64,000 nt of DNA from NCBI RefSeq assembly GCF_007828835.1, contig NZ_VIVL01000018.1, forward strand, positions 1-64,000. Direction: 5' to 3'. How positions within the stretch are numbered: the first letter of the stretch is position 1; each line of letters opens with the position of its first letter. The notes beneath the pieces are model-generated. The model was not told where the DNA came from and searched no databases. It saw only the letters and a program-made list of their open reading frames with translations. This DNA is from Variovorax beijingensis (GTDB lineage Bacteria; Pseudomonadota; Gammaproteobacteria; Burkholderiales; Burkholderiaceae_C). Both the position numbers and the translations under genes were made by a program. Below, piece by piece: positions 44,153-53,142 of this stretch.

Positions 44153-45597
44153 GCGGCGCGGCACACATGCAGGCCGCGGCGGCGGCCGACGACCAGGCCG
44201 CGCAGCAGCTCGATGGCCTGGACCTGCCCGCGCGCCGGCGCGCGATGCTGGTGATCATCCTCGGCATCATGGTCGCGGTGCTCGACGGCACCATCGTCAA
44301 CCTGGCGCTGCCGGGCATTGCGCGCGAACTGCAGGCCAGCCCCTCGCATGCCATCTGGGTGGTCAACGCGTACCAGATCGCCACGCTGGTCATGCTGCTG
44401 CCGCTCGCGTCGCTCGGCGACCTGGTCGGCTACCGGCGGGTCTACCTGGTGGGCATGGCGGTGTTCACGGTGTCCTCGATCGGCGCCACCTTCGCCGATT
44501 CGCTCGCCACGCTGATTGCCGCGCGCACCTTCCAGGGCCTGGGCGCGGCCGGCATCATGAGCGTGAACGCGGCGCTGGTGCGGCTGACCTTTCCGTCGGC
44601 GCTGCTGGGCCGCGGCATGGCGATCAACTCGATGGTGGTGGCCACGTCCTCGGTGGCCGGGCCCTCGGTGGCGGCCGCCATTCTCTCGGTGGCTTCGTGG
44701 CCGTGGCTGTTTGCCATCAACGTGCCGCTGGGCGCCATCACGCTGGCGCTCGGCCTGCGGGCGCTGCCGTTCAACCGCGTGGCGCCGGCGGCGGGCCTGC
44801 GCTTCTCGCCGGTCGACGTGGCGCTCAACGTGCTGATGTTCTCGCTGGTGTTCCTGGGCGTCGACCGGCTGGGCGTGCGCGAGGGCGGCGTGCCCGGCGG
44901 CTCGCAGTCGTCGGCCTGGCTCATCCTGCTGGCCGGCGTGGCGGTGGGCTTCGTCTATCTGCGGCGGCAGCGCAGGCTGGCGGTGCCGCTGTTTCCGATC
45001 GATCTGCTGCGCATTCCGGTGTTCGCGCTTTCCATGGGCACTTCGGTCGCCGCCTTCTGTGCGCAGATGCTGGCCTACATTGCGCTGCCGTTCCTGCTGC
45101 TCGAGGTGTACGGCCGCAGCCACATCGAGGCCGGGCTGCTCATCACCGCCTGGCCGCTGGCCATCGTGGCCATGGCGCCGATCGCGGGCCGGTTGATCGG
45201 GCGCTACCCGGACGGGCTGCTCGGCGGCATCGGGCTGGGCCTGCTCGCCACCGGCCTGGCGCTGCTGGCGGCGCTGCCGGCGCATCCGGGCAACGCCGAC
45301 ATCGCCTGGCGCATGGCGCTGTGCGGGTTGGGCTTCGGCCTGTTCCAGTCGCCCAACAACCACACCATCGTGACCTCGCCGCCGGCGCACCGCAGCGGCG
45401 CGGCCAGCGGCATGCTGGGCACGGCGCGCCTCACGGGGCAGACGCTCGGCGCGGTGGTGCTGGCCGGCGTGTTCAGCGTCTGGAGCCCGCATGGCGGCCA
45501 CGGGCCGGTGGTGGCGCTGGTGCTGGCGGCCTGCTGCGCGGGCCTGGCGGCGGTCTTCAGCAGCCTGCGGCTGAAGACGACGGGGCCGGGCGGCTGA
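44149..45597 (+). CDS. MFS transporter, DHA2 family (EmrB/QacA type)
   Basis: 482 residues, fourteen helices. I use the GTG at 44149, which overlaps the upstream stop as GTGA. DHA2 signs are D-G-T-I-V-N-L-A-L-P-G-I in helix 1, G-D-L-V-G-Y-R-R-V-Y in the following loop, and N-A-Y-Q-I-A. Predicted proton-driven exporter. Two different exporters translated from overlapping genes is unusual; they may serve successive substrates or simply share a promoter. No EmrA-like adaptor is encoded. Confidence 0.9.
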   Translation: MSGAAHMQAAAAADDQAAQQLDGLDLPARRRAMLVIILGIMVAVLDGTIVNLALPGIARELQASPSHAIWVVNAYQIATLVMLLPLASLGDLVGYRRVYLVGMAVFTVSSIGATFADSLATLIAARTFQGLGAAGIMSVNAALVRLTFPSALLGRGMAINSMVVATSSVAGPSVAAAILSVASWPWLFAINVPLGAITLALGLRALPFNRVAPAAGLRFSPVDVALNVLMFSLVFLGVDRLGVREGGVPGGSQSSAWLILLAGVAVGFVYLRRQRRLAVPLFPIDLLRIPVFALSMGTSVAAFCAQMLAYIALPFLLLEVYGRSHIEAGLLITAWPLAIVAMAPIAGRLIGRYPDGLLGGIGLGLLATGLALLAALPAHPGNADIAWRMALCGLGFGLFQSPNNHTIVTSPPAHRSGAASGMLGTARLTGQTLGAVVLAGVFSVWSPHGGHGPVVALVLAACCAGLAAVFSSLRLKTTGPGG

Positions 45598-45617
45598 ATC
45601 GGTTAGGGTACGCCCCT

Positions 45618-46259
45618 ATGACGGAAGTACCTGAAACCGTGGTTTGTCCGGGCTGCGACGCGGTCTTCAGCCGCGCGCCCCTGAAGCCGCGCGAGGTATC
45701 GCGCTGTGCCCGCTGCGGCACCGAGCTCTACCGCCACGCGGGCGACCAGCAGCGCCGCATCCTGCCGCTGACGGTGGCCTCGCTGATCATGTTCGCCATT
45801 GCCAACCTGTTCCCGATCGTCGAGATCGAGCTGCAGGGCCTGCGCAGCCAGACCACGCTGGCCGGCGCGGTGCTGGTGCTGAGCCGGGAGGGCATGTCGG
45901 TGGTGGCGCTGCTGGTGCTGGCCACGACGCTGCTCTTTCCGCTGATGCAGCTGTGCATCCTGGCCTACCTGCTGGTGCCGCTCAGCCGCGAGCGTCGCCC
46001 GGCCGGCTTTGCGATTCTGGTGCGCGCCATGCAGATGCTGCGGCCTTGGGGAATGATCGAGGTGTTCCTGCTCGGCGTGCTGGTGGCGATCGTCAAGCTC
46101 TCGAGCATGGCGAGCGTGGTGGCGGGGCCGGCGCTGTGGGCGTTCATGGCGCTCACGGTCATGCTCACCGCCGTGCTCTCGTTCAATCCCAATGCCTTCT
46201 GGGAAATGACTTTTCGCCCGCCTGGCGAATCCGGCGAGCCCGACAGGGAGGCGGCGTGA
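45618..46259 (+). CDS. pqiA: PqiA family membrane protein, N-terminal half
   Basis: 213 residues. A zinc-ribbon-like start C-P-G-C...C-A-R-C-G is followed by four helices, including S-L-I-M-F-A-I-A-N-L-F-P-I-V, the conserved PqiA helix. E. coli PqiA is about 417 residues with two such units; here each unit is its own gene. With PqiB and PqiC it belongs to a trans-envelope lipid transport system. The stop overlaps the next GTG start, giving translational coupling and so probably equal amounts of both halves. Confidence 0.92.
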   Translation: MTEVPETVVCPGCDAVFSRAPLKPREVSRCARCGTELYRHAGDQQRRILPLTVASLIMFAIANLFPIVEIELQGLRSQTTLAGAVLVLSREGMSVVALLVLATTLLFPLMQLCILAYLLVPLSRERRPAGFAILVRAMQMLRPWGMIEVFLLGVLVAIVKLSSMASVVAGPALWAFMALTVMLTAVLSFNPNAFWEMTFRPPGESGEPDREAA

Positions 46260-46972
46260 GCGCAGGCGAATTGCAGGCCCCGGACGAGGGCGAAGCGCCG
46301 GTGGCCACGGCCAGCGCGCTGGGCCTCGTGGCCTGCCCGCACTGCGATGCCGTCTGGCGCGGCGCCGCCGAGGGCGAGCCCTGCGGGCGCTGCGGCACGC
46401 ACCTGCACACGCGCAAGCCCTACAGCCTGAACCGCACCTGGGCCTTCCTGATTGCGGCATGCATCATGTACATCCCGGCCAACCTGCTGCCGGTGATGAT
46501 CACGCGCACGCTGTTCGGCGCGCAGTACGACACCATCCTGAGCGGCGTCATCTATTTCTGGGTGTCGGGCGCCTACGGGCTCGCGGCCATCATCTTCATT
46601 GCGAGCTTCCTGGTGCCGCTGTTCAAGCTCACGGTGCTGATCCTGCTTGCCTTGCTGGCGCAGCGCGGCAGCAGCTGGCGCCGGCCCGAGCGCGCCAGGC
46701 TCTATCACATCATCGAGATCATCGGCCGCTGGTCGATGCTCGACGTGTTCGTGGTGTCGCTGCTCACCGGGCTGGTGCAGATCCAGGGCTTTGCGGTCAT
46801 CAACGCGGGCGTGGGCATTGCGGCCTTCGGATCGGTGGTGGTGCTGACGATGCTGGCCTCGCTGAGCTTCGACCCCAGGCTCACCTGGGACAGCAGGCAC
46901 GAACAGCAGCAGGAAGCCGAACGGGAACGCCGGGAACCGGCACGCGACAACAGGGAACACAAGCCAGCATGA
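46256..46972 (+). CDS. PqiA family membrane protein, C-terminal half
   Basis: 238 residues from a GTG overlapping the previous stop. A second ribbon C-P-H-C...C-G-R-C-G precedes helices with I-M-Y-I-P-A-N-L-L-P-V-M, S-G-V-I-Y-F-W-V-S-G and the loop F-K-L-T-V-L. A charged E/R-rich tail of about 25 residues ends the protein. Same family as the preceding gene and equivalent to the second half of E. coli PqiA. The stop overlaps pqiB (ATGA). Confidence 0.92.
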   Translation: MSAGELQAPDEGEAPVATASALGLVACPHCDAVWRGAAEGEPCGRCGTHLHTRKPYSLNRTWAFLIAACIMYIPANLLPVMITRTLFGAQYDTILSGVIYFWVSGAYGLAAIIFIASFLVPLFKLTVLILLALLAQRGSSWRRPERARLYHIIEIIGRWSMLDVFVVSLLTGLVQIQGFAVINAGVGIAAFGSVVVLTMLASLSFDPRLTWDSRHEQQQEAERERREPARDNREHKPA

Positions 46973-48615
46973 GCGACGACGAAGCCAGACCCCCCAACGA
47001 TCCATCGCCCCCGTCCGGGCTTCCTCCGCCGCGCGTGGTGCGCCGGCGCGAATGGCTGCCCTCGCTGATCTGGCTGATACCCATCGTGGCCGCGCTGGTC
47101 GGCGTGATGCTGGTGGTCAGGATCCTGATGCAGCGCGGGCCCGAGATCGTTCTCACCTTCAACACGGCCGAGGGCCTGGAGGCCAACAAGACGGCCGTCA
47201 AGTACAAGGACGTGCAGATCGGCACGGTGCAGAGCCTGCGGCTCGCGCGCGACCGCTCGCATGTGCGCGTGACCGTGCAGCTCAGCAAGGAGGCCGAGAG
47301 CTTCACCGCCGAGGATTCGCGCTTCTGGGTGGTGCGGCCGCGGCTCGACACATCGGGCATCTCGGGCCTGGGCACCTTGCTGTCGGGCGCCTACATCGGC
47401 GCCGACGCGGGCGTGTCGAAGGAAACCGCGAGCGAGTTCAAGGGGCTGGAGGTGCCGCCGATCGTCACGCGCGATGCCTCGGGCCAGCAGTACCTGCTGC
47501 GCGCCACCGACGTGGGCTCGCTCGACGTGGGTTCGCCGGTGTATTTCCGGCGCATCAAGGTGGGCCAGGTGGCGGCCTACGAACTCGACGGCGACGGCCG
47601 CGGCGTGACGCTGCGCATCTTCGTCAATGCGCCCTACGACAAGTTCGTGGGCGTCAACACGCGCTTCTGGCAGGCCAGCGGCATCGACGCGCAGCTCAGC
47701 GCCAGCGGCTTCACGCTGCGCACGCAGTCGCTCGCCACCATCCTGCTCGGCGGCATTGCCTTCCAGGCGCCCGATGACGCCATGGGCCCGCTGGCCAAGG
47801 AGAACACGGCCTTCACGCTCGCGCAGGACGAAACCGCGGCCATGAAGGAGCCCGACGGTCCTCCGCAGACGCTGCTGATGTACTTCAACCAGTCGCTGCG
47901 CGGCCTGGCGCCGGGTGCACCGGTCGATTTCCGCGGCGTGGTGATCGGCGAGGTCAAGTCGATCGGCGTGGAGTTCGACCGCGCCGAGCGCGAGTTCCGC
48001 ATGCCGGTGCTGGTGCAGGTCTATCCAGACCGGCTGCGCCGCCGCGCGGGCGAAAGTGGTGTGGAGTCGCGCGCCACCCAGCAGGAGCGGCTGCGCTTCC
48101 TGGCCGAGAAGGGGCTGCGCGCGCAGCTGCGCAACGGCAACCTGCTGACCGGGCAGGTGTACGTGGCGCTCGACTTCTTCCCCAAGGCGCCGCCCGCCAG
48201 GATCGACATGGCGAAGAACCCGATCGAGCTGCCCACCATCGCCAACAGCCTGGACGAGATCCAGTCGCAGGTGCAGGAGATCGCGAGCAAGCTCAACAAG
48301 GTGCCCTACGAGCAGATCGCGGCCGACCTGCGCACCACGCTCGCCTCGCTCAACAAGACGCTGGCCAGCACCGAGCAGGCGGTGAGCCGCATCAACACCG
48401 ACCTGACGCCCGAACTGGCTGCCGCCATGAAGGACGTGCGCAAGACGGTCAACAGCGCCGAGCGCACGCTGGCCGACGACTCTCCGCTGCAGCAGGACAT
48501 GCGCCAGACGCTGCGCGAGCTGACCCGCGCCGCAGGCTCGGTGCGCGTGCTGACCGACTACCTCGAGCGGCATCCCGAGTCGCTCTTGCGCGGCAAACCG
48601 GACGACAAGAAATGA
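46969..48615 (+). CDS. pqiB: PqiB, MCE domain protein of lipid transport
   Basis: 548 residues, nearly the length of E. coli PqiB (546). One N-terminal helix (about 30-52, W-L-P-S-L-I-W-L-I-P-I) anchors it in the inner membrane. Three MCE domains follow, starting near 58, 175 and 290, each with a G-x-x-V-x-Y/F-(K/R)-G/D-x-x-x-G pattern, e.g. A-V-K-Y-K-D-V-Q-I-G and P-V-D-F-R-G-V-V-I-G. The C-terminal ~140 residues are helical and coiled-coil-like. In E. coli the protein makes a hexameric syringe across the periplasm. Overlaps both neighbours by four bases. Confidence 0.95.
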   Translation: MSDDEARPPNDPSPPSGLPPPRVVRRREWLPSLIWLIPIVAALVGVMLVVRILMQRGPEIVLTFNTAEGLEANKTAVKYKDVQIGTVQSLRLARDRSHVRVTVQLSKEAESFTAEDSRFWVVRPRLDTSGISGLGTLLSGAYIGADAGVSKETASEFKGLEVPPIVTRDASGQQYLLRATDVGSLDVGSPVYFRRIKVGQVAAYELDGDGRGVTLRIFVNAPYDKFVGVNTRFWQASGIDAQLSASGFTLRTQSLATILLGGIAFQAPDDAMGPLAKENTAFTLAQDETAAMKEPDGPPQTLLMYFNQSLRGLAPGAPVDFRGVVIGEVKSIGVEFDRAEREFRMPVLVQVYPDRLRRRAGESGVESRATQQERLRFLAEKGLRAQLRNGNLLTGQVYVALDFFPKAPPARIDMAKNPIELPTIANSLDEIQSQVQEIASKLNKVPYEQIAADLRTTLASLNKTLASTEQAVSRINTDLTPELAAAMKDVRKTVNSAERTLADDSPLQQDMRQTLRELTRAAGSVRVLTDYLERHPESLLRGKPDDKK

Positions 48616-49244
48616 AGAACAGGAAAAAGCTGCTTCCGCTCGCGGTCATCGCAGCGCTGGTGGTCCTCGCGGGCTGCGCGAGCAAGCCCGACAACTACTA
48701 CACGCTGGCCAGCGCGGTGCCGGCTTCGGAAGCGGCACCGCCGACCCGCGGCACCGCCGCGCCGCTCTACATCGAGCTGGCGCCGGTGGCGGTGCCCGAG
48801 CGGCTCGCACGGCCGCAGATGGTGGTGGGCCGGGCGAACGGCAGCGTGCAGGTCGACGTGCTCGAGCAGCACCGCTGGGCCGCATCGTTCGAGAACGAGC
48901 TGCAGGACGCGCTGGCCAGCGGCATCGCGGCGCGGCTCGGCGCGCTCGATGTCACCAAGGGCGGCCGCCAGTCTTCGCAGCCCGTGTGGCGCGTCGCGGT
49001 GCAGGTGCGCCGGTTCGACGCGGTCGATGGCGGCCGGGTGGACGCGGGCTTCAACTGGACGCTGCGGCGCTCCGACCAGCCCCGCACGATGGCGTGCCAG
49101 CTGGACGTGGGTGAAGCGGTTGCGGGCGGCATCGATGCGGTGGCGCATGGCGCGCAGCGCGTCACCGCCGCGGCGGCCGCGGCCATTGCGCGCAGCGTGA
49201 ACGCGGCGCGGGCGGATCCGGCGGCGACCGCCTGTCCGACCTGA
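48612..49244 (+). CDS. pqiC: PqiC, outer-membrane lipoprotein of the Pqi system
   Basis: 210 residues. A lipoprotein signal ends L-A-G-C (Cys22). The mature part begins K-P-D-N-Y-Y-T-L, the ABC-type_transport_aux (DUF330) start seen in PqiC/YmbA, followed by P-V-A-V-P-E-R-L-A-R-P-Q. It would sit in the outer membrane and dock the PqiB tube. Position +2 after the cysteine is Ser, not Asp, compatible with outer-membrane sorting. Last gene of the coupled operon; a GC-rich extragenic sequence (49250-49310) follows. Confidence 0.92.
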   Translation: MKNRKKLLPLAVIAALVVLAGCASKPDNYYTLASAVPASEAAPPTRGTAAPLYIELAPVAVPERLARPQMVVGRANGSVQVDVLEQHRWAASFENELQDALASGIAARLGALDVTKGGRQSSQPVWRVAVQVRRFDAVDGGRVDAGFNWTLRRSDQPRTMACQLDVGEAVAGGIDAVAHGAQRVTAAAAAAIARSVNAARADPAATACPT

Positions 49245-49352
49245 TTCTTTCTCGCTTCCCCCCGGGGGAGGGCAGCCCCCATCCCAGCCTTCCCCCGGCG
49301 GGGGAAGGAGCAAGACAGGCATCTGCTTCTGGAAGATGGATCGGAGATCACC

Positions 49353-50954
49353 ATGGCACAGATCGGCAAGGCACCCTGCGACAACGCACTGATCCTGCAT
49401 GGCGCCAAGACGCAGGAGGGTGCCTGTCCCGAAGCCTCCAAGCCCTGGGTGCTGGCCGCGGCCATCGTGGGCTCGAGCATGGCCTTCATCGACGGCACGG
49501 TGGTCAACGTGGCACTGCCGGCCATCCAGGCCGACCTGCGGGCCACGGCGTTTCAGGCGCAGTGGGTGGTCGAGTCCTATGCCTTGCTGCTGGCGGCGCT
49601 GCTGCTGGTGGGCGGCGCGCTCGGCGACCACTTCGGGCGGCGCCGCATCTTTGCGATCGGCGTGGGCATCTTCGCCGTTGCTTCTGTGGCTTGCGGGCTC
49701 TCGGGCAGCGTGCAGCAGCTGATTGCCGCGCGCGCGGTGCAGGGCATCGGCGCGGCCTTGCTGGTGCCCGGCAGCCTTGCGCTCATCAGCGCCGCATTTC
49801 CCGAGAAGGAGCGCGGCAAGGCCATCGGCATCTGGTCGGGCTTCAGCGGCATCACGGCGGCCGCGGGGCCGGTGCTGGGCGGCTTCCTGGTCGATCATTT
49901 CTCGTGGGCCTGGGCCTTCCTCATCAATGTGCCGATGGCGCTGCTGGTGCTGTGGATCACATGGCGCCACGTGCCCGAGAGCCACGGATCATCGGCCAGT
50001 GGCGGGCTCGACCTGGTGGGCGCACTGCTGGCCACCGCCGGGCTCGGCGGCATCGTCTACGCGTTCATCGAGGCGCCCACGCGGCACTGGAGTTCGCCCG
50101 CGGTGCTGGCGGCGCTGGGCATCGGCATCGCCGGCAGCGCGGGCTTCATTGCCGCCGAGCGCAGGGCACGCACGCCGATGCTGCCGCTCGCGCTGCTGCG
50201 CATCGGCAACTTCAGCGGCGCCAACCTGCTGACCCTGCTGCTGTATGCGGCGCTCGGCGGCGGGCTGTATTTCTTCCCGCTCAACCTGATCCAGGTGCAG
50301 GGCTACTCCGCCACCGTGGCGGGCGCGGCGCTGCTGCCGTTCATCCTCATCATGTTCGCGCTCTCGGGCTGGGCCGGCCAGTTGGTCGACCGCTTCGGCC
50401 CGCGGCTGCCGCTGGTGATCGGCCCCGCGATTGCCGCGGCGGGCTTCGCACTGTTCGCGGTGCCGGGCGTCGAAGCGAGCTACTGGCGCGGCTTCTTTCC
50501 CGCGGTGGTGGTGCTGGGCTTCGGCATGACCGTGACCGTGGCGCCGCTCACCACCACCGTGATGAACGCGGTGGGGCCGGAGCTGGCGGGCGTGGCCTCG
50601 GGCGTCAACAATGCGGTGTCGCGCGCGGCCGCGGTGCTGGCCATTGCAGTGTTCGGCGTGGTCATGGCCTGGGCCTTCGACGGCGCCCTGGCCGAGAGCC
50701 TGCGCGGCATGGGGGCCTCGCCCGAGGCGACGGCATTTCTCGAAGGCGAGCGCAGCAAGCTGGCCGGCGCAGCACTGCCGCCGGGCGTCGATGCGGCCAC
50801 CGCCGCGGCCATGAAGAAGGCCGTGGCTGAATCCTTCGTCGCGGGCTTTCGCTGGGTGATGCTGCTGAGCGCGGGGCTGGCGGTGCTCAGCGCGTTGAGC
50901 GCCTGGCTGATGATTGGCGGGGTGGCTGCAAAAGAACACGGCAGCGGCAGGTAG
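49353..50954 (+). CDS. MFS transporter, DHA2 family (EmrB/QacA type)
   Basis: 533 residues, fourteen helices, with CGGAG upstream of the ATG. Landmarks: I-D-G-T-V-V-N-V-A-L-P-A-I in helix 1, G-G-A-L-G-D-H-F-G-R-R-R in the next loop, and A-R-A-V-Q-G-I-G-A-A in helix 4. It resembles the actinorhodin/QacA exporters more than the paralogue at 44149. Convergent with the S9 peptidase gene, 19 bp between stops. The substrate is unknown. Confidence 0.93.
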   Translation: MAQIGKAPCDNALILHGAKTQEGACPEASKPWVLAAAIVGSSMAFIDGTVVNVALPAIQADLRATAFQAQWVVESYALLLAALLLVGGALGDHFGRRRIFAIGVGIFAVASVACGLSGSVQQLIAARAVQGIGAALLVPGSLALISAAFPEKERGKAIGIWSGFSGITAAAGPVLGGFLVDHFSWAWAFLINVPMALLVLWITWRHVPESHGSSASGGLDLVGALLATAGLGGIVYAFIEAPTRHWSSPAVLAALGIGIAGSAGFIAAERRARTPMLPLALLRIGNFSGANLLTLLLYAALGGGLYFFPLNLIQVQGYSATVAGAALLPFILIMFALSGWAGQLVDRFGPRLPLVIGPAIAAAGFALFAVPGVEASYWRGFFPAVVVLGFGMTVTVAPLTTTVMNAVGPELAGVASGVNNAVSRAAAVLAIAVFGVVMAWAFDGALAESLRGMGASPEATAFLEGERSKLAGAALPPGVDAATAAAMKKAVAESFVAGFRWVMLLSAGLAVLSALSAWLMIGGVAAKEHGSGR

Positions 50955-50973
50955 AAAAGTCGCCTTGCGGCTG

Positions 50974-53040
50974 CTATTGCCGGGGCATCAGCTCATAGAA
51001 ATCGAACCCGTTGCTGCGCCCGCCAAGGCACTTCGCCAGGGTGTCTTCGATCTTGCGCCATTGCGCGAGCCGGTTGCGCCACTTGCGCGCACTGTGGCCC
51101 TCGTCAGGAAAGCTCATGTACTCGACCGGCCGACCGAGCTTCTGGAGCGTGGCCACCACGTCCTCAGAATCCTGCCGCAACACGCGCACGTCGTTGGCAC
51201 CGTGAATCACGAGCAACGGCGCGGTGATGCGGTCGATCTGCGAGATGGGCGAATCTTGCAGCATGCGGGCGCGCTCCTCCGGCTTGTTCACATCGCCGAA
51301 AAAGACGGCGAAGTAGTGGCGGTTGCGCCAGAAAGGCGGCCAGTTCTCGATCACGCGGGGCCAGTTGGCGACGCCCACCAGGTCGACGCCGCAGCGATAG
51401 TCGTGCGGCTTCTGGATAAGCTGGGCAAGGACCGAGAAACCGCCGAAGCTGCCACCAAGCACGGCCATCCGTTTCGGGTCGGCCACGCCCTGGTCGACGG
51501 CCCATTGCACGGCCTCCGCGATATCGCGCTGGAGCCGTCCGTTGGTTTCGCGTGCGCCGGCCATCATGAAGGCTCGCCCATAGCCGCTGGAGCCACGGTA
51601 GTTCACGTAGAGAACGGCGTAGCCCCGGTTCGCGAGCATCTGCGTCGGCGTGAAGCCGGCGGACTGCCATGAGTCGCGGACCCAGGGGCCGCCGTGGACG
51701 TTGACTACGAGCGGCACGGGCCCCTGGACACCGCGTGGGCGCACCAGATAGCCGTGTATCACCAGGCCGTCGGACGCCTTGAAGGAAAACGGCTCCATGG
51801 GCGAGAAGAGGTCGGCGGTCGGTTCGCGCGGTGGCGTGAGCCGCGTGAGTTGACCGCTCGCGCGGTCCAGCAGCAATTCGACACCTTCGTTCTCGGTGGT
51901 CGAGCGCAGCACGATGCGGCGCATGTCATTGGCCATGCTCGCGGGGCGCGTGATGACGGGCTCAGCCTCCAGCCAGCCGCGCTCCCGGGCCGTCTTCACG
52001 GCACCGGCCACTTCACCGCCCAGCACGCTATCGAGAAAGGCAATACGTGGGCGGCCGGGTTCGGAAACATATGCTATCGGCGCCCCCTGCTGTGGCGGGA
52101 ACACGCCGTAGTCGAGATCGACTTCGGCATCTTCCGCGAGCAGCTTCTCGGTGCCGGTGGCGAGATCGACCTCAACCATGGCAAGCTTGTCGCGTCCCAC
52201 ATTCGTCAAGGCCCAGAGCCGGCCCATGCCGAGATCGACGCGCTGCGGCCAGAAGGAATCGAATGCCTTCACCGTTCTGAAGGCGCGCCAACTGCCGTCG
52301 GGCTGGCGCAGTTCCAGCAGCCGGTCCGAGCCGTCGGCGCTTCCGAGCTGCCGCATCCGGCCCGCGAGTTCGCGCCGCGTGTCGATGAACCAGGCCAGCA
52401 CGCGACTGTCGGGATTGCTGCGCGCAATTTCGCGCACGGTGCGCGTGCGGGCATCGCCTTCGAAAAGATCCATGCTGGAGCGGTCCCGCCGATTGCTCGC
52501 GAAGAGAAAAGTGGCGCTGCCTGGCGCGCCCCATCCCAGCATCGTCGAGCGCACGCCTGGCCAGGGCGTCACGGCCCACGGCTTGGCGCTTGGAGCCTCG
52601 GTGTCGAGCACGAAGATCTGCGTGTTCTCGTCCCCCGTGAAATCCTTGAGATAGGCCAGGTGGCGGCTGTCGGGCAGCCACATGTAAGTGGGCCCGGACA
52701 CGAACGGTCGGGCGAGCGTGCCGATCGCGAAGGTTCGGGTGCTCGCGCTTTTGACCTCGGCGGCATCGGACGTCTTGCGCACGCCAAGCCCGACGTCGGT
52801 GCCGACCGCCTGCACCCATACGAGCTGTTGGCCATCGGGTGAAAGAACATGGCCGTTGACTGCATCGATGTTCGCTACGAAGCGCCGCATCGGCACAAGA
52901 GGCGGCAGCGTGTCGTCCTGCCGCGCCGACACCAGCGAGGGGTGCGTGGGACCGGCGACGCAGCCCGCGAGCAGTACTGCGGCGCCGCACAGGGCCGCCA
53001 GGGCGGCGTAGCAACGGCTTGGGGGGCGGATGTTTCTCAT
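50974..53040 (-). CDS. S9 family prolyl-oligopeptidase-like peptidase, lipoprotein
   Basis: 688 residues. A lipoprotein signal ends L-L-A-G-C near residue 27. A beta-propeller (about 45-420, with repeated S-P-D-G and W-x-x-D patterns) precedes the alpha/beta-hydrolase domain: G-G-S-F-G-G-F (S531), H-G-A-N-D-V-R-V (D617), D-E-G-H-S-A (H649). The upstream H-G-G-P-W forms the oxyanion side. It is an acylaminoacyl/dipeptidyl-peptidase-like enzyme that trims peptides in the periplasm. Divergent from a two-component system across 102 bp with a strong dyad, so it may be the regulon's target. Confidence 0.93.
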   Translation of the reverse strand: MRNIRPPSRCYAALAALCGAAVLLAGCVAGPTHPSLVSARQDDTLPPLVPMRRFVANIDAVNGHVLSPDGQQLVWVQAVGTDVGLGVRKTSDAAEVKSASTRTFAIGTLARPFVSGPTYMWLPDSRHLAYLKDFTGDENTQIFVLDTEAPSAKPWAVTPWPGVRSTMLGWGAPGSATFLFASNRRDRSSMDLFEGDARTRTVREIARSNPDSRVLAWFIDTRRELAGRMRQLGSADGSDRLLELRQPDGSWRAFRTVKAFDSFWPQRVDLGMGRLWALTNVGRDKLAMVEVDLATGTEKLLAEDAEVDLDYGVFPPQQGAPIAYVSEPGRPRIAFLDSVLGGEVAGAVKTARERGWLEAEPVITRPASMANDMRRIVLRSTTENEGVELLLDRASGQLTRLTPPREPTADLFSPMEPFSFKASDGLVIHGYLVRPRGVQGPVPLVVNVHGGPWVRDSWQSAGFTPTQMLANRGYAVLYVNYRGSSGYGRAFMMAGARETNGRLQRDIAEAVQWAVDQGVADPKRMAVLGGSFGGFSVLAQLIQKPHDYRCGVDLVGVANWPRVIENWPPFWRNRHYFAVFFGDVNKPEERARMLQDSPISQIDRITAPLLVIHGANDVRVLRQDSEDVVATLQKLGRPVEYMSFPDEGHSARKWRNRLAQWRKIEDTLAKCLGGRSNGFDFYELMPRQ

Positions 53041-53099
53041 GCTTTTCGTCCCTCGTGAATGTTCGGGTGTGCGGTCAGGGCCCGGATTCTGCGGGTGGC

Positions 53100-53122
53100 A
53101 ACCTTTGGCTTTGCCAAAGGTT
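53100..53122. promoter_or_regulatory. Perfect 10-bp dyad between peptidase and response-regulator genes
   Basis: AACCTTTGGC (53100-53109) and GCCAAAGGTT (53113-53122) are exact inverted copies around TTT. The site lies 60 bp upstream of the peptidase start and 20 bp upstream of the regulator start. No T tract follows on either side, so an operator or a 5'-leader hairpin is likelier than a terminator. Confidence 0.6.
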
Positions 53123-53142
53123 TGCTCGCGCACAATGGCCAG

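Noticed and set aside
40589..44164. A 3.5 kb open frame on the minus strand running through the PPOX, protease and MFS regions
   Set aside because: It lies antisense or out of frame to well-recognised genes over nearly all of its length. Its composition (His/Arg/Gln-rich, no domains) is typical of GC-rich shadow frames. Only the part coding the M48 protease, in another frame, is real.
49245..49352. Mobile element end behind pqiC
   Set aside because: There is a CCCCCGGGGG-type repeat similar to common extragenic repeats of high-GC beta-proteobacteria, but no second copy in the window and no target duplication.
53059..53142. Longer N terminus for the response regulator starting at 53059
   Set aside because: It would add 28 residues with no place in the receiver fold and would cover the dyad. 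The GTG at 53143 gives the standard V-H-I-L-L-I-E-D-D start.
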